64,000 nt of DNA from Flavobacteriaceae bacterium PS02334 (GCA_029959295.1 JASCOH010000005.1:1-64000); one strand, 5' to 3'; numbered from the stretch's first letter, positions 1 through 9,677 are shown. Notes: generated by a model from the sequence alone, not told the origin. Translations and numbers: made by a program.

Positions 1-239
1 TCAAAATTTATCCAAATCCAAACAAAGGAAGCTTTACCGTTCAGTTTGATTCAAAATCAGGAAATGAAATCAAGGTTGGTGTAAATGACATCAGCGGAAG
101 ACAAATCTTCAACCGTTCATACCAAAATACAGGATTGTTTTCTGAAAACTTAAAATTAGACAACCTTCAATCTGGAATCTATCTTGTAACTGTTCAAGAT
201 GGTGACAGAAGAGAAGTTAAGAAAATTGTAGTTGAATAA
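1..239 (+). CDS. C-terminal end of a T9SS-secreted protein (partial)
   Basis: An open frame enters from the left edge (first whole codon at base 3) and stops with TAA at 237-239. It encodes a typical type A T9SS C-terminal sorting domain: a YPNP motif near the start, an NDISGRQ-like strand, then SGIYLVTV and a basic KKIVVE end. Such domains target proteins through the T9SS to the surface or medium and are then removed. The functional part lies outside the window, so the role cannot be told. Confidence 0.85.
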   Translation, partial: KIYPNPNKGSFTVQFDSKSGNEIKVGVNDISGRQIFNRSYQNTGLFSENLKLDNLQSGIYLVTVQDGDRREVKKIVVE

Positions 240-256
240 TTTCAATCATAAATAAT

Positions 257-290
257 AAAAAAAGGGAGCTAATTTAGCTCCCTTTTTTTA
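257..290. terminator. Bidirectional intrinsic terminator
   Basis: A perfect 7-bp stem GGGAGCT / AGCTCCC (264-270 and 276-282) with loop AATTT is flanked by an A-run on the left and a T-run on the right. It lies between the convergent ends of the plus-strand T9SS protein gene and the minus-strand ferredoxin gene, so it can end both transcripts. Confidence 0.9.
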
Positions 291-303
291 TTTCAATATT
301 TTT

Positions 304-636
304 TTAATATTCTGGAGCTAATTCTAATTCCAATCCTTCCAATTCTTGGGTAATTTGAATTTGGCAACCTAAGCGGCTATTGTCTTTTACAAAGAAAGCT
401 TCTGACAACATTGCTTCTTCATCATCACCCATTTCTGGCAAAGCAACTTCGTTTAAAATATAACATTGGCAGGAAGCGCACATTGCCATGCCGCCACAAA
501 CACCGATAGTTCCTTCTGGAGCTAATTCATAGGCACGAACTAATTCCATGATGTTCATATTCATGTCAGTTGGCGCTTGGACTTCGTGATAAACTCCTTC
601 GCGGTCAATAATTTTTATGTTAACGTCTTGAGGCAT
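304..636 (-). CDS. 2Fe-2S ferredoxin, adrenodoxin type
   Basis: A 110-residue small electron carrier. Cysteines at 47, 53, 56 and 91 match the C-x5-C-x2-C ... C spacing of adrenodoxin-type (vertebrate/ISC-type) 2Fe-2S ferredoxins; an extra Cys at 58 is also present. The protein is acidic, as expected for docking to a reductase. It starts 3 bp after the stop of the FAD-dependent reductase encoded upstream on the same strand, so the two are almost certainly cotranscribed and probably form a redox pair (inference). Family assignment is firm; the terminal electron acceptor is unknown. Confidence 0.92.
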   Translation of the reverse strand: MPQDVNIKIIDREGVYHEVQAPTDMNMNIMELVRAYELAPEGTIGVCGGMAMCASCQCYILNEVALPEMGDDEEAMLSEAFFVKDNSRLGCQIQITQELEGLELELAPEY

Positions 637-639
637 AAA

Positions 640-1692
640 TTAGTCAATTGATTTTACAACTGCTTTTTCAGCTTCTTTTCTGGTTCCGTCAAATCCGTCA
701 ACCCCTGAAACTGTCGTATATTTCAACACATATTTTTTGCCTGGATTCAATTTATTGTAAACACTCTGGCACATTAAAGTTGCTTCGTGGAAACCACAAA
801 GAATCAATTTTAATTTCCCTGGATAAGTGTTTACATCACCAATCGCATAGATTCCTTCAATGTTTGTTTGGTAATCTAAAGCATTGTTTACTTTGATTGC
901 ATTTTTTTCGATTTCCAATCCCCAATTTGCGATGGCTCCTAATTTTGGAGATAATCCAAAAAGCGGAATAAAATAATCAGTTTTGATAGTTCTATGCGCT
1001 CCATTTTCATCAATATCGATTGACTCCAAATGTTCAGCGCCATTTAATCCAACGACTTCCGCTGGGGTAACCAAATTGATTTTTCCAGCGTGTTTCAATT
1101 CTTGTACTTTTTCAACAGAATCTAACGCGCCACGGAATTCATTTCTTCTGTGGATCAAAGTCACTTCAGAAGCTACATTTGAAAGGAAAATACTCCAATC
1201 TAAAGCAGAATCTCCTCCGCCCGCAATCACAATTTTCTTGTCACGAAACAATTCAGGGTCTTTTACAAAATATTCCACGCCTTTTTCTTCGTAGAATTCA
1301 ATGTCTTCAATCAAAGGTTTTCTTGGCTCAAAACTTCCTAAACCTCCAGCTATTGCAACCGCTTTGCAAGCATGTTTTGTGCCTCTGTCTGTGGTAACTA
1401 TAAAGCTTCCGTCTTCCAATTTTTCAATGGTTTCTGCTTTTTCGTTTAAGGTAAATCCAGGTTGGAATTGTTTGATTTGCTCCATTAAATTATCGACTAA
1501 ATCTCCTGCCAAAACGGATGGATATCCTGGAATATCAAAAATTGGTTTCTTTGGATATAATTCTGATAATTGTCCTCCGGGCTGAGGCAAAGCGTCGATG
1601 ATGTGGCATTTTAATTTTAAAAGTCCTGCTTCAAAAACGGTAAAAAGCCCAGTCGGACCCGCACCGATTATTAGTATATCTGTTTCAATCAT
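640..1692 (-). CDS. NAD(P)/FAD-dependent oxidoreductase, ferredoxin-NADP reductase type 2
   Basis: A 350-residue flavoprotein. The N-terminal FAD-binding motif is IGAGPTG (residues 9-15), followed by a GGQL stretch near 40; a second Rossmann motif, IAGGGDSALDW (about 155-165), binds NAD(P)H; the C-terminal IYAIGDV completes the FAD site. The architecture is thioredoxin-reductase-like, but the CxxC redox pair is absent, which is the hallmark of TrxR-like ferredoxin-NADP+ reductases. The ferredoxin gene follows after 3 bp. The likely role is moving electrons between NADPH and the ferredoxin. The direction and final use (possibly Fe-S assembly, given the NifU and Mrp genes upstream) are inference. 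Confidence 0.9.
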   Translation of the reverse strand: MIETDILIIGAGPTGLFTVFEAGLLKLKCHIIDALPQPGGQLSELYPKKPIFDIPGYPSVLAGDLVDNLMEQIKQFQPGFTLNEKAETIEKLEDGSFIVTTDRGTKHACKAVAIAGGLGSFEPRKPLIEDIEFYEEKGVEYFVKDPELFRDKKIVIAGGGDSALDWSIFLSNVASEVTLIHRRNEFRGALDSVEKVQELKHAGKINLVTPAEVVGLNGAEHLESIDIDENGAHRTIKTDYFIPLFGLSPKLGAIANWGLEIEKNAIKVNNALDYQTNIEGIYAIGDVNTYPGKLKLILCGFHEATLMCQSVYNKLNPGKKYVLKYTTVSGVDGFDGTRKEAEKAVVKSID

Positions 1693-1808
1693 TTTTTAAA
1701 GGTTCAAAGGTTCTGAGTTTCTAAGGCACAAAGGTCTGGGAAACCGCAAAGCTTTTTTATGACAAATGTCATTTGCTCCGAAAATTTTCTGTTTAAACGG
1801 AAGTCTTC

Positions 1809-1924
1809 GCGTGAGTGATTGCAGCGGAAATCCTTTTATTTTTTTTTCTTTAAAAAAATAAAATATTGGGAGCGAAAAGCACGACCGTGGAAAAATGCCG
1901 ACAGGCTTTTTTTCAGGGTCACGC
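1809..1924. repeat. Palindromic intergenic element with GCGTGA/TCACGC ends
   Basis: The stretch is bounded by the inverted repeat GCGTGA (1809-1814) and TCACGC (1919-1924). Inside is a 12-bp perfect AT stem (1834-1845 with 1852-1863, 6-nt loop), flanked by GC-richer arms containing CGGAAATCC and GGGAGCG. No gene is supported here; the open frame that crosses it runs antisense through nifU. From memory, similar elements recur between genes in Flavobacteriaceae, but this was not checked. It could be a small non-autonomous repeat (REP/MITE-like) or a structured RNA. Confidence 0.55.
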
Positions 1925-1943
1925 CCAAAAACTCCGTGTAATT

Positions 1944-2183
1944 TTAGGCTACGTTTACCACGGTTTCGATTTGCGGGGCATATTTTTTTATGGTAGTTTC
2001 AACTCCGGCTTTCAGCGTCATCTGGTTCACGCTGCAACCCACGCAAGCGCCCTCAAGACGCACTTTCACGTGTCTGTCATCCTCGATGGAGATAAGCGAA
2101 ATGTTGCCTCCGTCAGACTCAAGAAAAGGACGAATTTCATCCAATGCTCTTTCAACGCTTGTTTTAATTTCTTCTGTTGTCAT
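1944..2183 (-). CDS. NifU C-terminal-domain protein (Fe-S scaffold)
   Basis: A 79-residue single-domain protein of the NifU C-terminal (Nfu) family. The diagnostic CxxC is in GACVGCSVNQMTLK around residues 46-59. Nfu proteins hold a labile 4Fe-4S cluster bridged between two monomers and pass it to apo-proteins. The gene lies 56 bp downstream of the Mrp/ApbC ATPase on the same strand, a functional pairing because both act as Fe-S carriers. Length is normal for stand-alone Nfu domains. Confidence 0.92.
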   Translation of the reverse strand: MTTEEIKTSVERALDEIRPFLESDGGNISLISIEDDRHVKVRLEGACVGCSVNQMTLKAGVETTIKKYAPQIETVVNVA

Positions 2184-2239
2184 AATTTCAATGTGTCAAT
2201 TAGAAAATTAGCTAATTAGCTAATTCGCCTATTATCTAA

Positions 2240-3367
2240 TTATTTTTTAACTGCCGAACATCCCGCCATTGTTGTGATTTTCACAGCTTCTGATGGTGGA
2301 AGATTCTCGTTTCTGCTTACTGTTTCTTGCACTACGTTTCTTGCGATTTCTTCGAAAACTTTTTCTAACGGAGATGCTGTTTGCAACGCCGCTGGACGAC
2401 CGTAATCTCCCGCTTCACGAATGGATTGCACGATTGGAATTTCTCCCAAGAAGGGAACTTCTAAATCTTCTGCAAGATTTTTTGCGCCTTCTTTTCCGAA
2501 GATATAATATTTGTTTTCTGGTAATTCTTCCGGCGTGAAATAAGCCATATTTTCTATAATTCCAAGAACTGGAACGTTGATGCTATCAGATTGGAACATC
2601 GCCACACCTTTTTTCGCATCGGCAAGAGCCACAGCTTGTGGCGTGCTCACGATAACGGCTCCGGTGATTGGCAAAGATTGAACGATTGATAAATGGATAT
2701 CGCCAGTTCCTGGCGGCAAATCGATTAACATGAAGTCTAATTCGCCCCAATCTGCGTCAAAAATCATTTGGTTTAATGCTTTTGAAGCCATCGGGCCTCT
2801 CCAGATTACAGCTTGGCTTGGAGCCGTGAAAAATCCGATAGAAAGAATTTTTACTTCGTAGCTTTCGATAGGCTTCATCTTGGATTTTCCGTCAACTACA
2901 ACAGAAATTGGTTTTTCAGATTCAACGTCAAACATAATCGGCATTGAAGGTCCGTAAATATCAGCATCTAAAATTCCGACGCTGAAACCCATTTTTGCTA
3001 AAGTAACGGCTAGATTTGCAGTAGTTGTTGATTTTCCAACGCCTCCTTTTCCAGAAGCGACTGCAATAATATTTTTAATTCCAGGAATTTGTTTTCCTTT
3101 AATCTCTGGTTTTTCAGGAGCTTCAACTTTAATGTTGACTTTTACTTTTGTATCTGCAGAAATTTTTTCCTGAATTGTTTTGATGATGTCAGCTTCAGCA
3201 CGTTTTTTAATGTGAAGCGCTGGTGTTGCAAGTGTTACCTCAACAACCACTTCGTCTCCGAAAGTTAATACGTTTTGGATTGCTCCACTTTCAACCATAT
3301 TTTTTCCTTCTCCAGCAATGGTAATGGTTTCCAATGCTTTAAGAACTTCTTTTCTATCTATTTTCAT
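2240..3367 (-). CDS. Mrp/ApbC family P-loop ATPase (Fe-S carrier)
   Basis: A 375-residue cytosolic protein. An N-terminal MIP18/DUF59-like domain (about 1-90) is followed by a ParA/MinD-type ATPase domain with deviant Walker A GKGGVGKSTT (about 109-118) and the D-L-P-P-G-T-G motif typical of Mrp (around 217-223). Family members bind and transfer 4Fe-4S clusters in an ATP-dependent manner. The usual C-terminal CxxC of many Mrp proteins is not obvious; a single Cys lies in MAGCSAVKK at the extreme C-terminus. The gene precedes the NifU-like gene, so the pair forms a small Fe-S maturation unit. Confidence 0.93.
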   Translation of the reverse strand: MKIDRKEVLKALETITIAGEGKNMVESGAIQNVLTFGDEVVVEVTLATPALHIKKRAEADIIKTIQEKISADTKVKVNIKVEAPEKPEIKGKQIPGIKNIIAVASGKGGVGKSTTTANLAVTLAKMGFSVGILDADIYGPSMPIMFDVESEKPISVVVDGKSKMKPIESYEVKILSIGFFTAPSQAVIWRGPMASKALNQMIFDADWGELDFMLIDLPPGTGDIHLSIVQSLPITGAVIVSTPQAVALADAKKGVAMFQSDSINVPVLGIIENMAYFTPEELPENKYYIFGKEGAKNLAEDLEVPFLGEIPIVQSIREAGDYGRPAALQTASPLEKVFEEIARNVVQETVSRNENLPPSEAVKITTMAGCSAVKK

Positions 3368-3500
3368 TTTGATATATCTCTCTTTTTCAGGTCTTTAAAT
3401 TAGACTGATTTTAAATTGCAAAGATAGCATGAAAACTTCGTAATGTAAAGTTAATAGATTGAAAAAGTTTATGGTTGGATAGAGAATCTAAACTTACAAA

Positions 3501-4802
3501 TCACAATTCATTTGTCTTGATTAAATTAATTTTCAATGAAGCATATTGCAACTGCAAATTATTCTTCAGAAAGTCATATTCAGAAGTCAATAATTGATTT
3601 TTTACAGAAGTATAAATTACTGCATCAATCTTTCCATTCGTGAATTTTGACTGCGTAGTTTTGAAAGATTCTTTGGCATATTTTAGGGTGTTTTCTAGAT
3701 TCGTGGTTAACTGCAGATATTGTTTTTTGCGCGTAGTTTCTAATTCAACTTGCTGTTCGATCTTGATTTTTTCTTGTTCGGAAACCAATTTTACTTTTTC
3801 TGATTCAATTTTAGAAGCGATAATTTGTCTATTTCTTCGGAATCCGTTGAAGACTGGAATGTTCATTTGCAAACCAACTTGCTGATTTTTATTGTCATTG
3901 AATTGATTTTCAAAGCTTGCAATATTGTTTTTTGGCTGGTTTATAGGAGTTGAATAAAACGTCGACCAATTGTAAAATCCCGAAAGCGACGGAAGATTCG
4001 CAGATCTTAAAATGGCAACATCTTTCTTTGAACTTTTATAGGCTAAATCGGCATATTCAATTTTCGGATTCTGGAAAGCTTCACTATTTTCAGTCTCAAT
4101 TTCTTTAGCTAAATAAATTTCCAAAACAATTTCGCTTAAGTTTTCTATCTTGAAATTCATCAGCTGAAAAAGCTGTAATTTTTGAGTCTCAAACAATTGC
4201 TCGGCTTCCATCAAACGTTTTTCGTCTTGTGAAAAGCTTAGCTGGATGTCATATAAATCGCTTTGAGGCTTGTTTCCGATTTCGACTTCTTTTTGAATTC
4301 TGTTGAGATTAAAAGTCGTGTTTTGCAATTGCTCTTTTTGGATTTTAACCAATTCCTGTGAAAATAAAGCATCAAAATATTTTTCTAATAATTGCAATTT
4401 ATATTCATATTCAATGACTTTTTTGTCTGCTTTTGCTAGGTCGATTCCAATTTTATTTTTCTGGGAATTGGCTAAATTATTAAAGTCTAAAATATTCATA
4501 TTGGCATTCAAATTGAAATTATCATATTGAATGTCAGAACTTACCCTGTTATTCGTGCTTGGATCAATTGTAGATCCAAAATTGTAAGTATGGTTTCCAG
4601 ACAAACCAACAGACGGAAGAATGTCTAAAAGCGGATGCGTATATGTTTTCTGTGCTTTTGCAATTTGAAGTTGCTTTATTTTTACGTCGATATTATTCTC
4701 TAAAGCGACCGAAACACATTTTTGCAATGACCAAGAATTTTCCTGGCCATAAACAAAAATGCTCGAAGTAATTAAGAGAAAAATCAAAATTATCTTATTC
4801 AT
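3501..4802 (-). CDS. TolC family outer-membrane efflux protein
   Basis: A 433-residue protein with a signal peptide (cleavage near VYG-QENS, residue 19) and the two long helical repeats of TolC-like channels, rich in Gln, Lys, Asn and Leu heptads. It is the outer-membrane exit duct of a tripartite pump. Its start overlaps the 3' end of the upstream permease gene by 8 bp, and it is the last gene of the minus-strand efflux operon. The substrate cannot be predicted. Confidence 0.9.
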   Translation of the reverse strand: MNKIILIFLLITSSIFVYGQENSWSLQKCVSVALENNIDVKIKQLQIAKAQKTYTHPLLDILPSVGLSGNHTYNFGSTIDPSTNNRVSSDIQYDNFNLNANMNILDFNNLANSQKNKIGIDLAKADKKVIEYEYKLQLLEKYFDALFSQELVKIQKEQLQNTTFNLNRIQKEVEIGNKPQSDLYDIQLSFSQDEKRLMEAEQLFETQKLQLFQLMNFKIENLSEIVLEIYLAKEIETENSEAFQNPKIEYADLAYKSSKKDVAILRSANLPSLSGFYNWSTFYSTPINQPKNNIASFENQFNDNKNQQVGLQMNIPVFNGFRRNRQIIASKIESEKVKLVSEQEKIKIEQQVELETTRKKQYLQLTTNLENTLKYAKESFKTTQSKFTNGKIDAVIYTSVKNQLLTSEYDFLKNNLQLQYASLKINLIKTNEL

Positions 4803-7227
4803 ATTTTAAATATTTTAAAATGTTAACTCTTGTGGCTTGATAAGCTCTTGACAAGACTACGATCAAAGTCAAAGTCATCAAGACTATAAATCCAACAAAG
4901 AATGGAATTGGAGAAATATCAATTCTATATGCAAAATTTTCAAGCCATTTCCCTAATAAATAATAAACTGGAAATAAGGCTATTGCAAAACCAATAACAC
5001 AGAAAACTACATATTGCTTTGAAAGTTCTTTTAATAATGTTTTTGTTTCTGCCCCTAAAGTTTTTCTGATAGCTATTTCTTTCATTCTTCTTTGGATGGA
5101 ATAAGAGGCCAGCGCAAATAATCCGAAAAGGGCGATCATGATTACAATAACATTTAACAGTGAAAACAGATTTTTCTGATTGACATAATTTTCATAAGAG
5201 CGCTTGAAACTTTTATCCAAGAAATCATATTTAAACGGATATTCGGTGTCAACTTTTGTGGTCCAAAATTTTTCAATGTCTGCAATTGATTTTTCCATCG
5301 TTGAAGCGTCCAGTTTTAAATAAATACTGTGTGCATTTTGAATCATCCAGTCGATGGTTTTATAATGAAAAATGGTCATGGGCGGAATTTCTTCTTGCGG
5401 ACCGTTAACATGAAAATCTTTAACAATGCCAATAATAGTTAGCTTTTTATTATTCCATTCGATTTCTTTGCCAACCGGATTTTTCTCGCCCAGCATTCGT
5501 GCGGCGGTTTCATTCAGCAAAATTGCAGTTGCAGTATCTGAAGAAAATTTGGGAGAAATATCGCGTCCAGAAACCAGTTTTAATTGCAGCATATCCAGCA
5601 TTCCAAAATCAATCAGCACATTTTTTCCTTGAATGCTTTTGTCTTTATAACTGAATCCAGAAGAAGACCCGATTTGATTTCCAAACGAAAATGACCCGAT
5701 TCCAACACCTTTTACACCATTGATTTTTGAAAGTTCTTGATTGATGGTTTCGTAACGTTGGACAACTTTTTTCAAGTAACCTTCTTCACGATAATCATAA
5801 GGATTTCTATAATTTATCTGAATAACCTGATCGCCATTAAAGCCCAAATCCTTTGAATTCATAAACGAAATTTGCTCATAAACAATGTAAGATCCGATGA
5901 TAAAAAAAGACGCAATTGCAAATTGCAAAACCAGCATTCCGTTGCGAAGCCAGATTCCGTTTTTGCTACGAGAAAAATTTCCTCTCAATACTTTTAAGGT
6001 TTCAAAATTGGAAACATAAATTGCCGGAAAAATTCCTCCAAAAACAATCACGCTTATGAAAATAAAAACAATCTGCAGATAAAACTGACTGCTGTGAATG
6101 ACTAAATTTTTCCCCAAAAACTCATTGTAATAAGGAAGCGAAAGTTCTACAATGACCAATGAAATTAAAATTGCAATGATGGAAGAGATTGCTGTTTCAA
6201 AAATAAACTGTTTGGTAATATTGCTTTTTGAAGCGCCTAAAACCTTGCGAACGCCAACTTCTTTAGCCCGTTTTATGGCATTTGCCGTGGCAAGATTTAC
6301 ATAATTTACAATAGAAAGGAGTAGAATCAAAACCGATAATCCCATCATGATCATCAAAAATTGGTAGTTTCCTTTTCCTTCTGCAAAACCATGAACTATC
6401 GAATGCAGTCGTGATTCTTTTAGTGATTCTAGTATAATTTTTGTAGGACGGCCGCCTTTTTTTCGCCATTGTTCAAGGGTAATTCCTTCTTCTTTTGCCC
6501 ATTTTAAATCTCGATTTTCAAAAAGCAATTTCTCTAATTTTTTCTTGACTTTTTCAGCGGCTGAAGGATTTTTCAGCTTCAGCATTAAGCCATAATTAAA
6601 ATTTCCCCATTGATCTTTATCACTTTCCATTCTTGATTCAAGCAGATTTACAACCACTTCTGGAGCCAATGATGACTTGCCTGGAATTCTGTAAACGCCT
6701 CTGACAATCAGTTTTAATTTGCCATAATCAATTTGTTTTCCCAACGGATTTTCACTTCCAAACAATCGCTTAGCCGTTTCTTCAGAAAGCGCAATGCTTC
6801 CGTTATCAGCCAAAGCATTTTTTGCACTTCCTTTTATAAATTCGAAAGGAAAAAAATCAAAGAAATTTTTCTGCGAATCGGTGACTTTTGAAAGAATTTC
6901 CTTTTTGTTTTTGTATTGGAGTATTTCCTCTGTATAAAAATTATTCAAATAGCAATAGCTTTCTAATTCTGGAAAATCAGTTTTGAAATAAGGCTCGAAA
7001 GTCACGACATTGGAAGCCCAAAATTGTCCTTCGCCAATGTCAGTTATAGAAAGAAAAATCTTTTCTTTATCAGGATTCCAGTCGTTGTATGAATGTTCTT
7101 CGTTCCAATATAATATGGAGAAAACCAAACCCGCAATCCCAATACTCAGCCCCAAAACATTGAGAAAAGTAAAGAATTTGTTGTTCTTGATTTGATAGAA
7201 ATATATTTTTAGCCAGTTTTTTAGCAT
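4795..7227 (-). CDS. MacB/FtsX-type ABC transporter permease (paralogue 3)
   Basis: An 810-residue inner-membrane permease. There is an N-terminal membrane helix (about 17-40), a large periplasmic MacB core domain (about 45-280), three helices with a first FtsX domain (about 285-430), a second periplasmic domain (about 460-680) and a last FtsX domain (about 690-800). It carries the NLATANAIKRAKEVGVRK and RRMKEIAIRKTLGA coupling segments that contact the ATPase. This is the third of three tandem paralogues on the minus strand. It overlaps the TolC gene by 8 bp. No ATPase domain is fused; the partner is the stand-alone ATPase encoded at 12990-13691. Confidence 0.92.
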   Translation of the reverse strand: MLKNWLKIYFYQIKNNKFFTFLNVLGLSIGIAGLVFSILYWNEEHSYNDWNPDKEKIFLSITDIGEGQFWASNVVTFEPYFKTDFPELESYCYLNNFYTEEILQYKNKKEILSKVTDSQKNFFDFFPFEFIKGSAKNALADNGSIALSEETAKRLFGSENPLGKQIDYGKLKLIVRGVYRIPGKSSLAPEVVVNLLESRMESDKDQWGNFNYGLMLKLKNPSAAEKVKKKLEKLLFENRDLKWAKEEGITLEQWRKKGGRPTKIILESLKESRLHSIVHGFAEGKGNYQFLMIMMGLSVLILLLSIVNYVNLATANAIKRAKEVGVRKVLGASKSNITKQFIFETAISSIIAILISLVIVELSLPYYNEFLGKNLVIHSSQFYLQIVFIFISVIVFGGIFPAIYVSNFETLKVLRGNFSRSKNGIWLRNGMLVLQFAIASFFIIGSYIVYEQISFMNSKDLGFNGDQVIQINYRNPYDYREEGYLKKVVQRYETINQELSKINGVKGVGIGSFSFGNQIGSSSGFSYKDKSIQGKNVLIDFGMLDMLQLKLVSGRDISPKFSSDTATAILLNETAARMLGEKNPVGKEIEWNNKKLTIIGIVKDFHVNGPQEEIPPMTIFHYKTIDWMIQNAHSIYLKLDASTMEKSIADIEKFWTTKVDTEYPFKYDFLDKSFKRSYENYVNQKNLFSLLNVIVIMIALFGLFALASYSIQRRMKEIAIRKTLGAETKTLLKELSKQYVVFCVIGFAIALFPVYYLLGKWLENFAYRIDISPIPFFVGFIVLMTLTLIVVLSRAYQATRVNILKYLKYE

Positions 7228-7259
7228 TGTTCAATTTTTTAGATACTATTTTTTTCTAA

Positions 7260-9677
7260 TTATTCGTATTTCAGATATTTTAAAACATTTGCCCTTGTCG
7301 CCTGATAAGCTCTTGAGAGCACAACCACAAGCGTTAAAATCAGCAATGCAAAAAATCCGATGATAAATGGAAGAATCGTAATGTCTATTCTGAAAGCGAA
7401 ATTTTCAAGCCATTTGTTCAATAAATAATAGGCTGGGAAAAGCGCAATAAAAAATCCGATGATGCAGAAAATAATATATTGCTTTGATAATTCTTTAAGC
7501 AGTGTTTTGGTCTCGGCGCCTAAAGTTTTTCTGATCGCAATTTCCTTCATTCTTCTTTGGATGGAATAAGAAGCAAGGGCGAATAATCCGAAAAGGGCGA
7601 TTAATATTACGATTCCGTTTAAAAGGCCAAATAAATTTCTTTGGTTGACAAAAGATTTATAGGTTCGGGCAAAGTTTTTATCTACAAATCCATACTCAAA
7701 CGGATATTTTGTATCTACTTTTTTCGTCCAGAATTGCTCAATATTCGCCAAAGTTTCTTCCATATTATCTGGAGAAATCTTGATGTGAATTCTATCTAAA
7801 TTGTAGGACATCCAATCCACAGTTTTAAAATGGAAGAAAGTCATCGGCGGAATTTCCGCTTGCGGACCATATAAATGGAAGTCTTTAACGATTCCCACAA
7901 TCTTGAATTTTTTGTCGTTCCAGTTGATTTCTTTTCCAATCGGATTTTTTTCATTGATCATTCGCAAAGCCGTTTCATTAAGCATTACAGAGTTTATCGT
8001 GTCAGAAGATAAGTTTGCAGAAAGATTTCGTCCTTGTGCCATCCGAATTTTCATCATTTCCATCATGCCAAAATCAATCGCCATGTTTTGGCTTTGGACA
8101 TTCGCATTTTTATATGTAAAATTTGAAGAAGAGCTTGAACTTCCTCCGAAGGAAAAAGCGCCAGTCGTTACATTTTCAACACCTTTTATCTTTTTCAATT
8201 CGTCTTTTATAGTCAAATATTTGTTGAAAATAATGTTAGTGTCGTCTTCATTATCGCTTCTTCTGTAATAAACATCAATGATTTGATCGCCCACAAAACC
8301 CAAATCTTTTGTACTCATGTATTTCACTTGTTCATATACAATGTAAGAGCCTATGATGAAAAATGAAGCGATTGCAAATTGCAGAATCAGCATTCCGTTT
8401 CTGAGCCAGACACCGCTTTTGCTTCTTCCAAAATTTCCTTTTAAGACTTTTAAAGTTTCAAAATTCGAAACATAAATCGCTGGAAAAATTCCTGCAACTG
8501 AAATTACTATGAAGAAAATTAGGATTAATTGAATGTAAAATTGATTGCCATAAAGAATCAATTCCTTATTTAGAAATTCGTTGTAATAAGGAAGCGACAA
8601 TTCCACGATTACCAAAGAAATTAGAACGGCGAAGCAAGTCGTGATAATGGTTTCAAATAAAAATTGTTTTACAATATTGCTTTTTGAAGCGCCAAGAATT
8701 TTTCTTACGCCCACTTCTTTTGCCCTTTTAATAGCGTTTGCAGTAGCCAAATTGACATAATTCACAATCGAAAGAATTAAAATCAAGATTGATAATCCGA
8801 TCATGATCAACAAGAATTGATAGTTTCCTGCGCCTTCAGGATATCCTGCGCTTGGTGAATGTAATCTTGATGTAGCTAATTGGCTTAAAATCGTTTTGTT
8901 TTCGCCTCTTTTTTTGATAAATTCTTCCGGTGAAATCCCTTCTTCCTTGGCCCATTTTGCAACTCCTTCGTCATAAAAAACTTTGTCTATTTTTTTTCTG
9001 ACAGAAGTTGAATCTTTCGGATTTTTAAGCTTTATAAGTAATCCATAACTGAAATTCCCCCATTGGTCTTTGTTCCCTAAAAGGTCTTTGTCAATGAAAT
9101 TCACGACGGCTTGAGGTTCGACGGAAGATCTTCCGGATATTTTGTAAACGCCTCTGACCACTAAAATTTTTCCTAAATAATTGACTTGTTCTCCAATTGG
9201 CTCTTTGTTGTCGAATAATTGCTTTGCGGTTTTTTCTGAAATAGCGATGGAGTTTTCGTCAGGCAAAGCATTTTCCTTGCTTCCTTTTACAAATTCAAAA
9301 GGAAAGAAGGAAAAAAATGTTCTTTGGCTGTTGATAATGCCGTCTACCATTTCTTTTTTTCCGTTGTATTCGATGATGTCTTTTTGATAAAAATTTTTGA
9401 AATAGCAGATGCTTTCAAGTTCATCAAAAGTTTTTAATTTGTATTCTAAAGGAGCCACGCTGGTGTTCCAAATGACACCGTCAGCAATTTTTGTCAAGAC
9501 TTGGTGAACTTTCTCTTTCTCAGGATTCCACTGGTTGTACGACTGCTCATCATTCCAATATAATATGGAGAAAATCAAACCAGAAATTCCAATACTCAGC
9601 CCTAAAATGTTTAAAGCCGTAAAGAATTTGTTGTTTTTTATTTGGTGTAAATATATTTTTAGCCAGTTTTTTAGCAT
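7260..9677 (-). CDS. MacB/FtsX-type ABC transporter permease (paralogue 2)
   Basis: An 805-residue permease with the same layout as its two neighbours: N-terminal helix, MacB periplasmic domain, FtsX block, second periplasmic domain, FtsX block. The first 30 residues and the C-terminal 120 residues are nearly identical to those of the downstream paralogue, whereas the periplasmic domains differ. This fits tandem duplication followed by divergence of the substrate-facing parts, with the ATPase-facing parts conserved. It is separated from its neighbours by only 32 and 35 bp, so it is cotranscribed. Confidence 0.92.
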   Translation of the reverse strand: MLKNWLKIYLHQIKNNKFFTALNILGLSIGISGLIFSILYWNDEQSYNQWNPEKEKVHQVLTKIADGVIWNTSVAPLEYKLKTFDELESICYFKNFYQKDIIEYNGKKEMVDGIINSQRTFFSFFPFEFVKGSKENALPDENSIAISEKTAKQLFDNKEPIGEQVNYLGKILVVRGVYKISGRSSVEPQAVVNFIDKDLLGNKDQWGNFSYGLLIKLKNPKDSTSVRKKIDKVFYDEGVAKWAKEEGISPEEFIKKRGENKTILSQLATSRLHSPSAGYPEGAGNYQFLLIMIGLSILILILSIVNYVNLATANAIKRAKEVGVRKILGASKSNIVKQFLFETIITTCFAVLISLVIVELSLPYYNEFLNKELILYGNQFYIQLILIFFIVISVAGIFPAIYVSNFETLKVLKGNFGRSKSGVWLRNGMLILQFAIASFFIIGSYIVYEQVKYMSTKDLGFVGDQIIDVYYRRSDNEDDTNIIFNKYLTIKDELKKIKGVENVTTGAFSFGGSSSSSSNFTYKNANVQSQNMAIDFGMMEMMKIRMAQGRNLSANLSSDTINSVMLNETALRMINEKNPIGKEINWNDKKFKIVGIVKDFHLYGPQAEIPPMTFFHFKTVDWMSYNLDRIHIKISPDNMEETLANIEQFWTKKVDTKYPFEYGFVDKNFARTYKSFVNQRNLFGLLNGIVILIALFGLFALASYSIQRRMKEIAIRKTLGAETKTLLKELSKQYIIFCIIGFFIALFPAYYLLNKWLENFAFRIDITILPFIIGFFALLILTLVVVLSRAYQATRANVLKYLKYE

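Noticed and set aside
1866-2219. Plus-strand open frame over the nifU region
   Set aside because: It is antisense to the well-supported NifU-type gene and runs through a palindromic element; no family features.
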